From NCBI GenBank assembly GCA_000720845.1, contig JODU01000008.1:62001-126000 (forward strand): a DNA stretch of 64,000 nucleotides. Reading direction: 5' to 3'. Shown here piece by piece: positions 48,301 to 57,355 of the stretch (position 1 is its first letter; each line of letters opens with the position of its first letter). The DNA comes from Kitasatospora aureofaciens. GTDB lineage: Bacteria > Actinomycetota > Actinomycetes > Streptomycetales > Streptomycetaceae. Under the pieces are notes generated by a model. That model was not told the DNA's origin. It saw only the letters and a list, made by a program, of their open reading frames with translations, and ran no database searches. Both the position numbers and the translations under genes were made by a program.

Positions 48301-51199
48301 CACCCCGCTGATGCCACTGATCATCATGCTGGCCGGGCTGTTCACGAAGGTACTCGCCGGGGCGATCGGCTACCTCGTGCCGATCATGAACAAGGTGATC
48401 GGCGGCATCACCTGGTTCGTCGACATCCTCACCAAGGGCGTCAAGAAAGTCTTCGAAGGCTTCCACTGGCTGTGGGACAAGCTGCTCGGCCACTCGATCA
48501 TCCCCGACATCGTCAACGGCACCGTCGGCTGGTTCAAGAAGCTGTGGAACTGGCTGCGGGACCTCGTCACCACCATCAAGAACGGAGTCGTCGCAGGCTT
48601 CCGGGGCCTCAAGAACGGGGCCGTCGAGATCTGGGAGTCGTTCTGGGGCCGGGTGAGGTCCATCGCCTCCGGCGCCTGGAAACTCGTCCGCGACGGATGG
48701 GACACGTTCGCAGGCAGCCTGACCGGCGCCTTCAAGGACGCCGTCAAGGGACTCGGAAAGGCCTGGCAGGGCCTGCAGAACCTGGTGAAAGCCCCCATCC
48801 GGTTCTGGATCGAAACCGTGTTCAACCGCGGCGTAGTCTCCGTCTGGAACAAGACCGCTGCCAAGATTCCCGGCGTCCCAGACCTGAAGCCAATGGCCCT
48901 CCCGAAGGGCTTCGCCCGCGGCGGCATCCTCCCCGGCTGGTCCACATTCCGCGACGGCGACGACCAACTCGTCCCCATGCGGCGCGGCGAAGGCGTGTAC
49001 GTCTCCGAAGTCATGGCCGACCCCTACGAGCGGGCCCGCCTCCATGCCCTCAACGCCGCAGCCATCCGCGGCCAACACCCTGCCGTCGCCCGCGCACAGA
49101 TGGGCTTCGCCGAGGGCGGCATCCTCGGCGGCATCAAGAACGTCGGCTCCAGCATCGTCTCCAGCGTCGGCAACGTCCTGGAAAAGGGAGCCGACGCAGC
49201 CCGCGGCACCCTCGCCGACCTCGCAGCAAAGGCGTTCAAGCCCGTCAAGTCCGGTATCACCAAGGCCCTGGGAAAGAACAAGAGCGGCTGGCCGGGCGCG
49301 ATCGCCGGCGCCCCACTGAACCTGATCGACAAGGCGATCGACTACATCCGCGGCAAGGACATTCTCGAATCGACCGGCTCATGGATCAAGCCGGTGAACG
49401 CCCCCTACGGCACGAAGTTCGGGCAGCGCGGCTCGATGTGGTCGTCTGGCCGGCACACCGGCCTGGACTTCCCTGCCAAGACGGGCACCAAGGTCGTCGC
49501 CGTCGACAACGGCACCGTCCAGAAGGTGCAGTCGGGCGGCCCCTACGGCAAACACGTCACCGTCTCCCACGGCGGCGGCCTGCAGTCCCTGTACGCACAC
49601 ATGTCAGCGATGGCCGCCAAGGCCGGTGAGGGCATCAAGCGGGGCGCCCGGATCGGCTCCGTGGGCGCCACAGGCAACGTCACCGGCCCGCACCTTCACC
49701 TCGAGGCGCGTGTCAACGGCAAGTCCGTCGACCCGATGAAATACCTGACCGGTGGAGGCGAGGGCGGGTCCGGCGTGCAGCGCTGGACTGGTGTAGTCCG
49801 CCAGGCCCTCGGTGACCTCCGCCAGTCGGTGTCGCTGGTGTCGACGACGCTGCGCCGCATGAACCAGGAGTCCGGCGGCAACCCGAAGGCCGTCAACCGC
49901 TGGGACTCCAACTGGCAGGCCGGTCACCCGTCGGTCGGCCTGATGCAGGTCATCAAGGGCACGTTCGCCGCCTACGCGGGCAAGTACAAGCGGACCGGCC
50001 CGTTCATGTACGGCGTCTCGGTCGACCCGATGGCCAACATCTACTCCAGCATGCGGTACGCCCTGGCCCGTTACGGCTCTCTGTCGAAGGCGTACAACCG
50101 TCCTGGCGGCTACGCCCGCGGCGGTGTCGTGGGCATCCGGCGGGGCCTGCCCCGCGGCTACGCGTCCGGCGGCATCATCACGGTCGGCGGCAAGAAGATC
50201 GACACCGGCCCGACCGCGGCAGCTGTCGGCGGCGACTTCCTGAAGGCGCTGACGGGCACCGCTGCCGCCATCAACACTGCGATGACCAAGGTCGCGACCG
50301 CGATCAAGAACGCGTTCAAGGGCGTCAAGACGACCCTCGACGACAAGCTGCTCAAGCAGATCGCTTCGACAAACAAGAAGCTCCAGGCCCTCTCGAAGCA
50401 GCGCGACGACATCGCCGCGAAGATCACGGCGGCGAAGGATCTGGCGAAGACCACCACCGAGGGCGCCAACAGCTTCGCCTCCGTGACCGGCCTGCCCAGC
50501 GCAGGCAACGTGTTCAACGCGTCGGGGATCCTCGCCGGGCTCAACGTCCGCCTGGGCCAGTTGAAGAAGTTCGGCGCCAACATCAAACTCCTGGGGGAGC
50601 GGGGCCTGAACAAGACCCTCCTTCAGCAGATCATCACTGCGGGTCCGGAGCAGGGGGCTGCATACGCGCAGGCCCTCGTCGACGCCACCCCGGCCGAACT
50701 CAAGGACATCAACACTGCCCAGTCGGCAATCTCCAAGGCCGCCACTGGCCTGGGCCAGAACGCTGCGGACGCCATGTACGACGCCGGGGTCGCCTCCGGG
50801 AAGGGCTACCTGACAGGCCTCACGTCACAGCAGACCCTGATCGAACGACAGATGCAGATCATGGCCCAAGGTCTGCAGGCAAGCATCAAACGCGCCCTGA
50901 AGATCAAGTCGCCGTCGCAGGTGTTCGCCGCCATCGGCCGCTTCACCGGGCAGGGCTTCGCCCAAGGCGTGGCAGCGTCCGTACCCGACGCCGAGGCGGC
51001 CACCCTGCGCATGGCGAACGCAGTCCGAGCCACCGCCTCCGCCACCGCAGCCCGCGTACAGAACAACCAGACCATCCGCAACGGCGGCGACCGCATCCTC
51101 AACTACAACGCAGCCGTCCGAGAAGTCGCCTCACGCAAGAGCGTCAACGACGCCCTAGCCATGGACGAAATGCTGCACCGAACGCTGGTGGTGGGCTGA
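45386..51199 (+). CDS. Tape measure protein with M23 peptidase and lytic transglycosylase domains
   Basis: This is the largest gene, encoding 1937 residues. Residues 62-262 are eight degenerate repeats of 24-27 residues (beta strand, acidic turn, LDxLT helix, then (A/K)xRT). A Gln/Arg/Ala coiled coil spans about 365-590. A very hydrophobic, Leu/Ile/Pro-rich block with several membrane-type helices covers about 838-998. An M23 endopeptidase lies near 1338-1440 (SSGRHTGLDFPA with H and D ligands, then GPHLHLEA). A soluble lytic transglycosylase (SLT) core lies near 1490-1560 (NQESGGNPKAVNRWDSNWQA, HPSVGLMQVI). It sets tail length and helps DNA cross the cell wall; at about 1.5 Angstrom per residue the tail could approach 250-290 nm. 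Confidence 0.93.
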   Translation: MAEPSVVGRTRVSLIPDTTRFGATMLEELPKAARPGAIKAGDVIADTITRKVRSAVAKLKPVVKVGLDLDTAATKTALDKLTAPRKIKLGVDLDTGTAKTKLDELTKARTVKVTAQLSDQQATATLDKLTKPRTVKITASVDSTEAEKKLDTLVRQRTVDILPQIQRAAYDRAERDLARLCRDRYVNIYTRVNTRVGAQDLQNLTRNRTVRIDADVDTRAAAASLAALTARRSVTVNANADTAAAAARLALLTRDRSINVRVRTIGLGALTAGLGAAGSSGRAFSSLGARIAAIGVAAITALPTIASLGSALAQLGPLAATAAPALGLLIGGFAAIKIGTKGVGDAIKAAFQPVAAEGAKAASATRQVEDAQRSLARAQRAVSDAQRAAAERVRQAELQVANAERDLASAQRDARQAQQDLTAARRQAARDLQDMNQRLKEGRLSEAEATLAIQQAEEDLARVRSDPAATQLQIQQADLTRERAVASLEAQRIEMQRLQQDTAAANKAGVEGSQAVVQAKQQIAAADTRVADEQRTLAEAQRDVTRAQVDGQRQVADAQEAVADAVRRLGEAQETTAAQTSKLDEALARLSPNARAFVGALQTMAPAWRGMKLDVQDALFANLGSRLQTVGGQILPTVRAGLVGAAGELNTKAHNALSAVSNLQRAGTLGQVFDGLRQNLGTVSRIPGQLVTGFAQLSVAAQPAFDRMASGLAGAMDRAMAKLGTAFQDGRLEEAINTALDVAVKFGGVLADLGGIFAGIFKAAGAAGGDFFGVIGAALKEIRRVIEMPEVQAALTQIFKALNAVAGLLAGALGAALQAFLPVLAAMSPVIQQLAEKLGPVVAQIFQQLATALMPVIEALMPIIADVVGVIADLAVQLLPLLQPIGLLIAEILKAVAPFITMIGGLLTTLLPPLVQAITPVIMALLPAVAMIGQLLAQLAPLFPPILQALLPLLPPLTQLALSLITLAMQVITPLMPLIIMLAGLFTKVLAGAIGYLVPIMNKVIGGITWFVDILTKGVKKVFEGFHWLWDKLLGHSIIPDIVNGTVGWFKKLWNWLRDLVTTIKNGVVAGFRGLKNGAVEIWESFWGRVRSIASGAWKLVRDGWDTFAGSLTGAFKDAVKGLGKAWQGLQNLVKAPIRFWIETVFNRGVVSVWNKTAAKIPGVPDLKPMALPKGFARGGILPGWSTFRDGDDQLVPMRRGEGVYVSEVMADPYERARLHALNAAAIRGQHPAVARAQMGFAEGGILGGIKNVGSSIVSSVGNVLEKGADAARGTLADLAAKAFKPVKSGITKALGKNKSGWPGAIAGAPLNLIDKAIDYIRGKDILESTGSWIKPVNAPYGTKFGQRGSMWSSGRHTGLDFPAKTGTKVVAVDNGTVQKVQSGGPYGKHVTVSHGGGLQSLYAHMSAMAAKAGEGIKRGARIGSVGATGNVTGPHLHLEARVNGKSVDPMKYLTGGGEGGSGVQRWTGVVRQALGDLRQSVSLVSTTLRRMNQESGGNPKAVNRWDSNWQAGHPSVGLMQVIKGTFAAYAGKYKRTGPFMYGVSVDPMANIYSSMRYALARYGSLSKAYNRPGGYARGGVVGIRRGLPRGYASGGIITVGGKKIDTGPTAAAVGGDFLKALTGTAAAINTAMTKVATAIKNAFKGVKTTLDDKLLKQIASTNKKLQALSKQRDDIAAKITAAKDLAKTTTEGANSFASVTGLPSAGNVFNASGILAGLNVRLGQLKKFGANIKLLGERGLNKTLLQQIITAGPEQGAAYAQALVDATPAELKDINTAQSAISKAATGLGQNAADAMYDAGVASGKGYLTGLTSQQTLIERQMQIMAQGLQASIKRALKIKSPSQVFAAIGRFTGQGFAQGVAASVPDAEAATLRMANAVRATASATAARVQNNQTIRNGGDRILNYNAAVREVASRKSVNDALAMDEMLHRTLVVG

Positions 51200-52140
51200 T
51201 GCCGATCCTCGTACCCTCCGTCACCCTCCCACCCGAGGACCAGCAGGGCCCGCCCTGGCCCACGCTCATCAACCAGATGCCGCAGGTCAGCTTCACCGAC
51301 CCGCGAGGCATCGTGACGGTCTTCTCCGACTGGGAGCGGGGCTGGCTGCTCCAGCCGGGCGCCAAGGGCCTGGACATGCCGGAGTACCAGGTCGCCACCG
51401 ACGAGTCGCCGGGTATCGACGGCTACGAGGTCCGTGACGTGCGCGCCCAAGGCAAGACGATCACCTTGCCTATCGCGTTCTGGGCCCACGACTCCCGCCA
51501 GGCGTACAAGGCCCGCCGACGCGCCCTCATCAACAGCCTCAATCCGAAGCGGGGCGTCGGCACCCTGACATTGACCGAGCCTGACGGGGCGACCCGCAGC
51601 ATCGGCGCCTACTACACCGGCGGCCTCGAAGGCGACGAGTCCCTGGACGCCGCGGGGGAACGCTGGTGCATCAACGCCCTCACCTTTGGCGCGCCCTCCC
51701 CGTACTGGACGGGAACCGAGGTGGCGCACCGGTTCGCGGCCGGCTCGGACGCCGAATTCTTCCCAGTCCTGCCTGTCGAGGTGGGAGATTCGCAGGTGCT
51801 GGGTGAGGTCATTGTCGACAACGTCGGCGACGACGTCGCCTACCCCGCGTGGACGATCAAGGGCCCGGCCACGGGCATCACCCTCACGAACCACACCACC
51901 GGCCAGGAGATCAACCTCACTCGCACGATCACCGGCACGGACACGGTCGTCATCGACACCCGCGAACGCCGCCAGACAGCCCTCCTCAACGGAGCGACGA
52001 ACCTGTGGCCGGACCTGTCCGACGACTCCGAACTGTGGCCGCTCCAGGAAGGCGGCAACGAACTGAACCTCGTCGTCGACGGATCAACGTCCGCGACCAG
52101 CGTCACCCTCACCTACCAGCCCCGCTACCTGGCGTCATAG
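51199..52140 (+). CDS. Distal tail protein
   Basis: The 313-residue protein has the siphovirus tail-component pattern: GIDGYEVRDVRAQGKTITLP, HDSRQAYKARRRALINSLNP, then a C-terminal beta-sandwich (VIDTRERRQTALLNGATNLW). It shares one base with the tape-measure stop, matching the Dit position. Confidence 0.8.
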   Translation: MPILVPSVTLPPEDQQGPPWPTLINQMPQVSFTDPRGIVTVFSDWERGWLLQPGAKGLDMPEYQVATDESPGIDGYEVRDVRAQGKTITLPIAFWAHDSRQAYKARRRALINSLNPKRGVGTLTLTEPDGATRSIGAYYTGGLEGDESLDAAGERWCINALTFGAPSPYWTGTEVAHRFAAGSDAEFFPVLPVEVGDSQVLGEVIVDNVGDDVAYPAWTIKGPATGITLTNHTTGQEINLTRTITGTDTVVIDTRERRQTALLNGATNLWPDLSDDSELWPLQEGGNELNLVVDGSTSATSVTLTYQPRYLAS

Positions 52141-52150
52141 GAGGCTGGCC

Positions 52151-53326
52151 ATGGAATCGCAAGCACTCCGGGTGTACGTCCGCAACTCGACGCTGCAGCG
52201 GATCGGGCAGGTCGCCGACTACACCAACCTGACCGTCATCCCCCGCCACAACGCCGTCGGTGCGATCACCATGGAGATCTCCGCCGACTCGCCGAGCGCC
52301 CCACTGCTTGTCGAAGGCAACGGCCTGATCATCAAAACGCCGACCGGTCACACCGTGATGTCGGGGCCGATCCGAACCCCGGACTGGTCCCGATCCGAAT
52401 CGGACGCGGGCGGCGGCAAGCTCACCGTCGGCGCCGTGTCGGACGACGAGATCCTCGCCCGCTACGCCTGCTGGCCCTCACCGACCGCAGCTATCGGATC
52501 CCAGACCGCATCCGTCTACAAAATCGACGTGCCAGCGGCGGAAACCGGCATGCGGAACCTCGTCAATTTGAACGCCGGGCCCGGCGCCCTCGCAAGCCGC
52601 CGCAACCCGCTGCTCACCCTCGCCACCAACGGCGTCCACGGGCCGGCCCTCGTGCGCGAGGTCAACCAGTTCGACAACCTCCTCGTGGTCTTGCAGGACA
52701 TCGCCAACAGCGCCGGCCTCGGCTTCCGCGTCGTCCAGGTAGGCCCCAGCCTGCAGTTCCAGGTGTTCGAACCCGCCGACCTGTCCGGCACGGCCCGCTT
52801 CAGCTTCGGTCTCGGCAACCTCACCGACGCCTCCTACAGCACCACCCCGCCTACCTGCACCCGCGCCATCGTCGTCGCAGGAGGCGGCACCTCACCGAGG
52901 GTTTGCAAGACCTACGACCGCGCCGACCCCCTCTTTCCCGGGCTGGTCATCGAGCAGTTCGTCGACCGGACCAGCGTCGACACCGCCTCCGTCGACCTGA
53001 CCGCGCAGATGGACCAGGCCGGTGAGGAAGCCCTTGCGAACGGCGCGGGACAGGGCTCTCTGTCCATCAGCCCGATCGATCTGCCAATGCTGCGCTACGG
53101 CCGCGACTACAACGTCGGCGACACCGTCTCCGCCCAACTCCGGGGCGGCGCCTGGTACACGGACACCGTCCGCGAGGTCACCCTGACCAGCTCCACCAGC
53201 GGCTCCACGGTGAAGGCCACCGTCGGCGGTGACAGCTCCGGCGACAGTGCCGTGGGCCGCATCTACAAGTACATCGCCCAGGTCAAGAAGAACGTGGCCA
53301 GGCTCCAGACCAGGAAGGCGGCCTGA
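52151..53326 (+). CDS. Tail hub protein (Gp37-like)
   Basis: The 391-residue protein has LRVYVRNSTLQRIGQVADYT, the TVIPRHNAVGAITMEISADS hub motif, then GLRYGRDYNVGDTVSAQLRG-type C-terminal sequence (here PMLRYGRDYNVGDTV). This is the layout of Gp37-like/tail-associated proteins of actinophages that form the tail-tip hub. Confidence 0.8.
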   Translation: MESQALRVYVRNSTLQRIGQVADYTNLTVIPRHNAVGAITMEISADSPSAPLLVEGNGLIIKTPTGHTVMSGPIRTPDWSRSESDAGGGKLTVGAVSDDEILARYACWPSPTAAIGSQTASVYKIDVPAAETGMRNLVNLNAGPGALASRRNPLLTLATNGVHGPALVREVNQFDNLLVVLQDIANSAGLGFRVVQVGPSLQFQVFEPADLSGTARFSFGLGNLTDASYSTTPPTCTRAIVVAGGGTSPRVCKTYDRADPLFPGLVIEQFVDRTSVDTASVDLTAQMDQAGEEALANGAGQGSLSISPIDLPMLRYGRDYNVGDTVSAQLRGGAWYTDTVREVTLTSSTSGSTVKATVGGDSSGDSAVGRIYKYIAQVKKNVARLQTRKAA

Positions 53327-53328
53327 CG

Positions 53329-54348
53329 ATGGCTGAGTTCTCCGCGCCGTTCACCGGCTCCCCGATCACCACCCAACTGCAGTGGTCCCGCATGGTCCGC
53401 CGCGGCATCCTCGACGGCGTCCACGCCGACGACTCCTCCAGCACCGCCCTCAAGGTCACCGCCTCCGGCACCACCACCGTCACCGTCGCCCCAGGCCCCG
53501 CCACCGTCAACGGCTTCCACTACAACCTCGACGCGCCGAAGAATTTGGATGTCGTCGCCAACGCGGGCGGCGCCGCCCGCATCGACTACGTCGTCCTCCG
53601 CGCCGACCAAGCCGCCAAGAAGGTCACCGCCGAATACAAGACCGGCGGCACCACCGCACCCACCCTCACCCAGGACGAAGAAGGCGTGTGGGAGATCCCC
53701 ATCGCCCAGTGCACGGTCGGCGCCGGATCCTCCGTCGTCACCGCCGCCAACGTCATCGACAAGCGCTACCTCGCCAGCCGACCGCCGATCCCCGGCATCC
53801 CGGGAGCCCGCCGCCCGTCCGTGAAGAACGGGCTCCTCGTCGAGGACGGCAAGCTCTACTACGGGGACGGCGCGCAGTGGCGGTGGATGGCCACCGCCGG
53901 CGTCGACGACTCCACCTACGCCCCGGTGTGGACGACGAACAACGGCAGCAACCCCATCAACTGGGGGTCCGGCTCCCTCAACTACGGCCGCTACCAGGCA
54001 TTCGGTAAGCGCGTCGACGTCACCATCCAGCTGCAGCCCACCGGCAACCCGCCCTCCTACGTCGACCCCGTCGAAGTGTCACTGCCGCCAGGCCTGCCCG
54101 CCTCCGGTATTCACCGCGCCATGTTCACGTGGCTGGTCGGCTCCGAGAACGGCGAAGGAGCCGCCGGCGGCGTCGGCGTCCTCTACCCGACGATCTCCAC
54201 AGGCCGGATCGCCCGCCTCCTCTACCCGGTGTCCAACGGCTCCGCCATCACCGCGAAGCCGGACATGCGGAGCCTCATGACCAACTTCCCGTTCAACATC
54301 CGCACCGGCGACGTCTTGACGATCGACGGCTCCTACTGGCTCGCCTGA
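53329..54348 (+). CDS. Minor tail/fibre protein
   Basis: The 339-residue protein has a conserved N-terminus (MAEFSAPFTGSPITTQLQWS, RMVRRGILDGVHADD) and a beta-rich mid-section with VIDKRYLASRPPIPGIPGAR. The C-terminal domain (INWGSGSLNYGRYQAFGKRV) resembles phage fibre/knob domains. It lies between the hub and the spike, so it is probably an upper fibre or adaptor. Confidence 0.75.
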   Translation: MAEFSAPFTGSPITTQLQWSRMVRRGILDGVHADDSSSTALKVTASGTTTVTVAPGPATVNGFHYNLDAPKNLDVVANAGGAARIDYVVLRADQAAKKVTAEYKTGGTTAPTLTQDEEGVWEIPIAQCTVGAGSSVVTAANVIDKRYLASRPPIPGIPGARRPSVKNGLLVEDGKLYYGDGAQWRWMATAGVDDSTYAPVWTTNNGSNPINWGSGSLNYGRYQAFGKRVDVTIQLQPTGNPPSYVDPVEVSLPPGLPASGIHRAMFTWLVGSENGEGAAGGVGVLYPTISTGRIARLLYPVSNGSAITAKPDMRSLMTNFPFNIRTGDVLTIDGSYWLA

Positions 54349-54368
54349 GCCCGGAAAGAAGGTGACCA

Positions 54369-57353
54369 GTGCCCCGCCACACCTTCGGAGGAAGCCCCTC
54401 CGACTACGCCATGGAGCGCGTCGGCAACCAGCTCCTCGTCCGCCCCGGCGCCACCGGCACCGTCTGGGACGCGCTCACCGGCGGCACCCAGTACACGGAC
54501 CTGACCGACCTCACCGGCACCCCGATCACCCAGGTGACAGCAGACGCGGACGGCGCCGTCGCCTTCATGGGCCCCGACAATGTCACGAGCCTGTACGTCG
54601 ACTTCGGCTACACCCGGCGCTTCGCCCTGACCGCCGTCGACCTCGGCGAGACACTCACCGACTTCATCGCTCAGGGCGGCCAGCCGGGCGGCTGGGCTCA
54701 GCTCGACGGCTCCGGCAACATCGACGGCTCCCAGATCCCCGCACAGTTGGACTGGATCGTCGCCAGCAACCACGGCGCGATCGGTGACGGCGCCACCGAC
54801 GACACCATGGCCATCCAGGCGGCCATCGACGCCTGCGCGCCGGGTGGCATCGTCTACCTGCCCCGCGGCGTGTACAAGACGACAGCCACCCTCGACCTGA
54901 AGAACGGCGTGAGCCTGGTCGGCTCCCACGCCAACATGATGGTCGGACCGGGCATGACGGGCGAGGACTACCCCTGCTACATCCAGCCCGCCATGCCCTT
55001 CACCGGCACATCGGTGATCCAGATCATCGGCGAGGACGACGGCGAACACCCGGCGATCTCCGGCGAGCAGCGGCTGACCAACCTGATGCTGGACGGTTCC
55101 CAGCTCACCGGCACGTCGATCGACGGCCTGTTCGCCAAGGGCAACGTGCAGAACGTGGTCATGGAGAACTTCACCGTCCGCCAGATGCCCAACAACGGCA
55201 TGGTCACCGCCGACGTCGCCGGGGTCTTCCCGTACTCGTGGCGACTGCGCCACGTCATGGTCGACAACTGCCACTCCAACGGCATCCTCTTCACCGGCAA
55301 CACCGACCTCACCCTCGACGATGTGCAGGTCATCGGCTGCTGGGCACAAGGCGTCGTCCTCACCAACATCACCAACGGGCAGCTGGTCGGCTGCCGCACC
55401 GAATGGAATGGCAGCCACGGCTACCGCATCACCGGCGCCTGGGGCGACTGGCAGGGCTCCGGCGGCATGCAGATCACCGGCTGCTCCACCGACCGCAACG
55501 GCGGCCACGGCATCCTCGTCGACGCCACCGGCAACACCCCCGTCCTGATCTCAGGCCTGATGACGCGCCGCGACGGCCGCAACGGCGGCAGCGGCGGCGG
55601 CAACTTCGCAGGCCTCGCCGTCGTCGGCGCAACCGTGCCCGTCACCGTCCACGGCGTCACCTGCTACCCGGGCGTCGACGACGGCGGCGCCTCCACCAAC
55701 AGCCCCCAGTACGGGGTACGCCTGTCCGGCTCCTCGTCGGTGATGCTGGACGACGCCTACCTCCACGCCCAGACCGCGGGCCTCCTCGACGACGGCACCA
55801 ACACCGCGGTGTCGCTGGGCCCGAACATCATGACCGTGGCCGGAGCGACCACCGTCGCGGTCCGCACCGTCGACAACCGGTACCGAGCCAACCCCGCCGC
55901 CCGCTACGTGGCCGCCTCCACCGCGCCCGCCCGCGAGAAGACCCGCGCCGACTGGGTGTGCGACGGCACAGCCGACGACGTACAGATCCAGGCCGCCATC
56001 AACGCCGTGAAGGCCGCAGGTGGCGGTGAGGTCTTCCTGTCACAGGGCGTCTTCAACCTGGCTGCGCAGCTGCGCCTGGAGGGCTCAGACGATGTGGACG
56101 TCGAGGTCGACGTCACGGTCCGCGGCGCCGGCAAGCGGTCCACGACGCTCGTTGTGGGCGCCGGGCTGGCGTCGGGACTGCATCTGACGAAGGTGATCCG
56201 CGCCAACCTGGAGGACTTCGGCCTGACGGTGGCCGGCGCCTCGCACGGCATCTCCTCGGACTCCACCCACTCCGGGACCAGCGGGCACCGCTCGTTCTGG
56301 CACTCGACGTTCCGCAATCTGCAGGTGAGCGGCCCGTTCAACGGAACCCACACCGGCTGGGGCCTGCACCTGGGTTCACCGTTCCGCAGCGTGTTTGAGA
56401 ACATCGAACTCGCCGGGATCGGCAACGGCATGCGAATGTTCTCGGAGAACGCCGCGTTCAACCCGGGCGACTGCCAGGTCACCCGCATGTTCGTCGACAC
56501 ATCTGGCAACAACCGGGTCGCCTACCAGGTCGAATCGACCACGGTCGACGGCGTCATGAACCAGATCGAATTCTCCATGTGCGAGGCGATCAACTCGGGC
56601 ACCGGGTCGACGGGCATCCTCATCACCGGTACCGGACCCGTCTCCCACACGCACTGGCGCGGAATCAACCTGGAGCAGTTCGACAAGCTGATCGACGTGC
56701 AGCGCGGCCACGGCAACATGTTCCGCCTCAACTACTGTGAACTCCGCGCCGCCAACACGCTGACCGCCGTCACGTTCGGCGCGAACGCCTACAACAACGC
56801 CGTCCTCAGCATGGGCGCCCTGTTCTCCGCCAACACCCAGGCCCTGTACGCCGACGGCAACACGTCGATCCCCAACCAGCCCAACCGCATCGAAAACGTG
56901 CGGATCTATGCAGACACCGGAGCCGTCATCAGCGGCACCGCCAACACGGCGGGCACCACCGTCCGCCGCGGCGTCGTCGGCTCCGGACCCGGCACCATCT
57001 CCGTCCTCGCCCCGCACGGCGCGAACATTCCGACCAGCATCATCACCCTCACCGACGCCGCCACCATCGCCACCAACGCCTCCTACGGTTCCCACTTCCG
57101 CGTGTCGATGGCAGGCAACCGGACCCTCGGCGCCCCGACGCTGCCGACGGACGGGCAGCGCGCACTGTGGGAGGTCACCGCGTCGGGCGCCGCCCGCACC
57201 CTGACCCTGGCGGGGGGCGCTGGCGGCTTCGTCTTCGGGTCGGACATCACCGCGCTGACGGCCACCGTCTCCGGGAAGACCGACTACATCGGCGCGATCT
57301 ACAACGCGTCCGCGAACGTGTGGCGGGTCATCGCCTACGTGAAGGGGTACTGA
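54369..57353 (+). CDS. Tail spike with two pectate-lyase-type beta-helix domains
   Basis: The 994-residue protein starts at GTG after GAAAGAAGGTGA. An N-terminal attachment domain (about 1-130) is followed by two right-handed beta-helix entries, each beginning with the classical pattern. The first is IGDGATDDTMAIQAAIDACA, then GGIVYLPRGVY (near 137-170). The second is CDGTADDVQIQAAINAVKAA, then GGEVFLSQGVFN (near 530-565). The coils between are rich in Asn/Gly/Asp (NGGHGILVDATGNTP). Such spikes bind or cut cell-surface polysaccharide. The catalytic residues are not obvious. A C-terminal beta domain may trimerise it. Confidence 0.85.
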   Translation: MPRHTFGGSPSDYAMERVGNQLLVRPGATGTVWDALTGGTQYTDLTDLTGTPITQVTADADGAVAFMGPDNVTSLYVDFGYTRRFALTAVDLGETLTDFIAQGGQPGGWAQLDGSGNIDGSQIPAQLDWIVASNHGAIGDGATDDTMAIQAAIDACAPGGIVYLPRGVYKTTATLDLKNGVSLVGSHANMMVGPGMTGEDYPCYIQPAMPFTGTSVIQIIGEDDGEHPAISGEQRLTNLMLDGSQLTGTSIDGLFAKGNVQNVVMENFTVRQMPNNGMVTADVAGVFPYSWRLRHVMVDNCHSNGILFTGNTDLTLDDVQVIGCWAQGVVLTNITNGQLVGCRTEWNGSHGYRITGAWGDWQGSGGMQITGCSTDRNGGHGILVDATGNTPVLISGLMTRRDGRNGGSGGGNFAGLAVVGATVPVTVHGVTCYPGVDDGGASTNSPQYGVRLSGSSSVMLDDAYLHAQTAGLLDDGTNTAVSLGPNIMTVAGATTVAVRTVDNRYRANPAARYVAASTAPAREKTRADWVCDGTADDVQIQAAINAVKAAGGGEVFLSQGVFNLAAQLRLEGSDDVDVEVDVTVRGAGKRSTTLVVGAGLASGLHLTKVIRANLEDFGLTVAGASHGISSDSTHSGTSGHRSFWHSTFRNLQVSGPFNGTHTGWGLHLGSPFRSVFENIELAGIGNGMRMFSENAAFNPGDCQVTRMFVDTSGNNRVAYQVESTTVDGVMNQIEFSMCEAINSGTGSTGILITGTGPVSHTHWRGINLEQFDKLIDVQRGHGNMFRLNYCELRAANTLTAVTFGANAYNNAVLSMGALFSANTQALYADGNTSIPNQPNRIENVRIYADTGAVISGTANTAGTTVRRGVVGSGPGTISVLAPHGANIPTSIITLTDAATIATNASYGSHFRVSMAGNRTLGAPTLPTDGQRALWEVTASGAARTLTLAGGAGGFVFGSDITALTATVSGKTDYIGAIYNASANVWRVIAYVKGY

Positions 57354-57355
57354 CC

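Noticed and set aside
45008..49078. A 1356-codon open frame on the minus strand opposite the tape measure
   Set aside because: It is the complement of a strongly G/C-third-position-biased gene. It is full of Gly/Arg/Asp/Val with no fold-like pattern and covers a confident gene.
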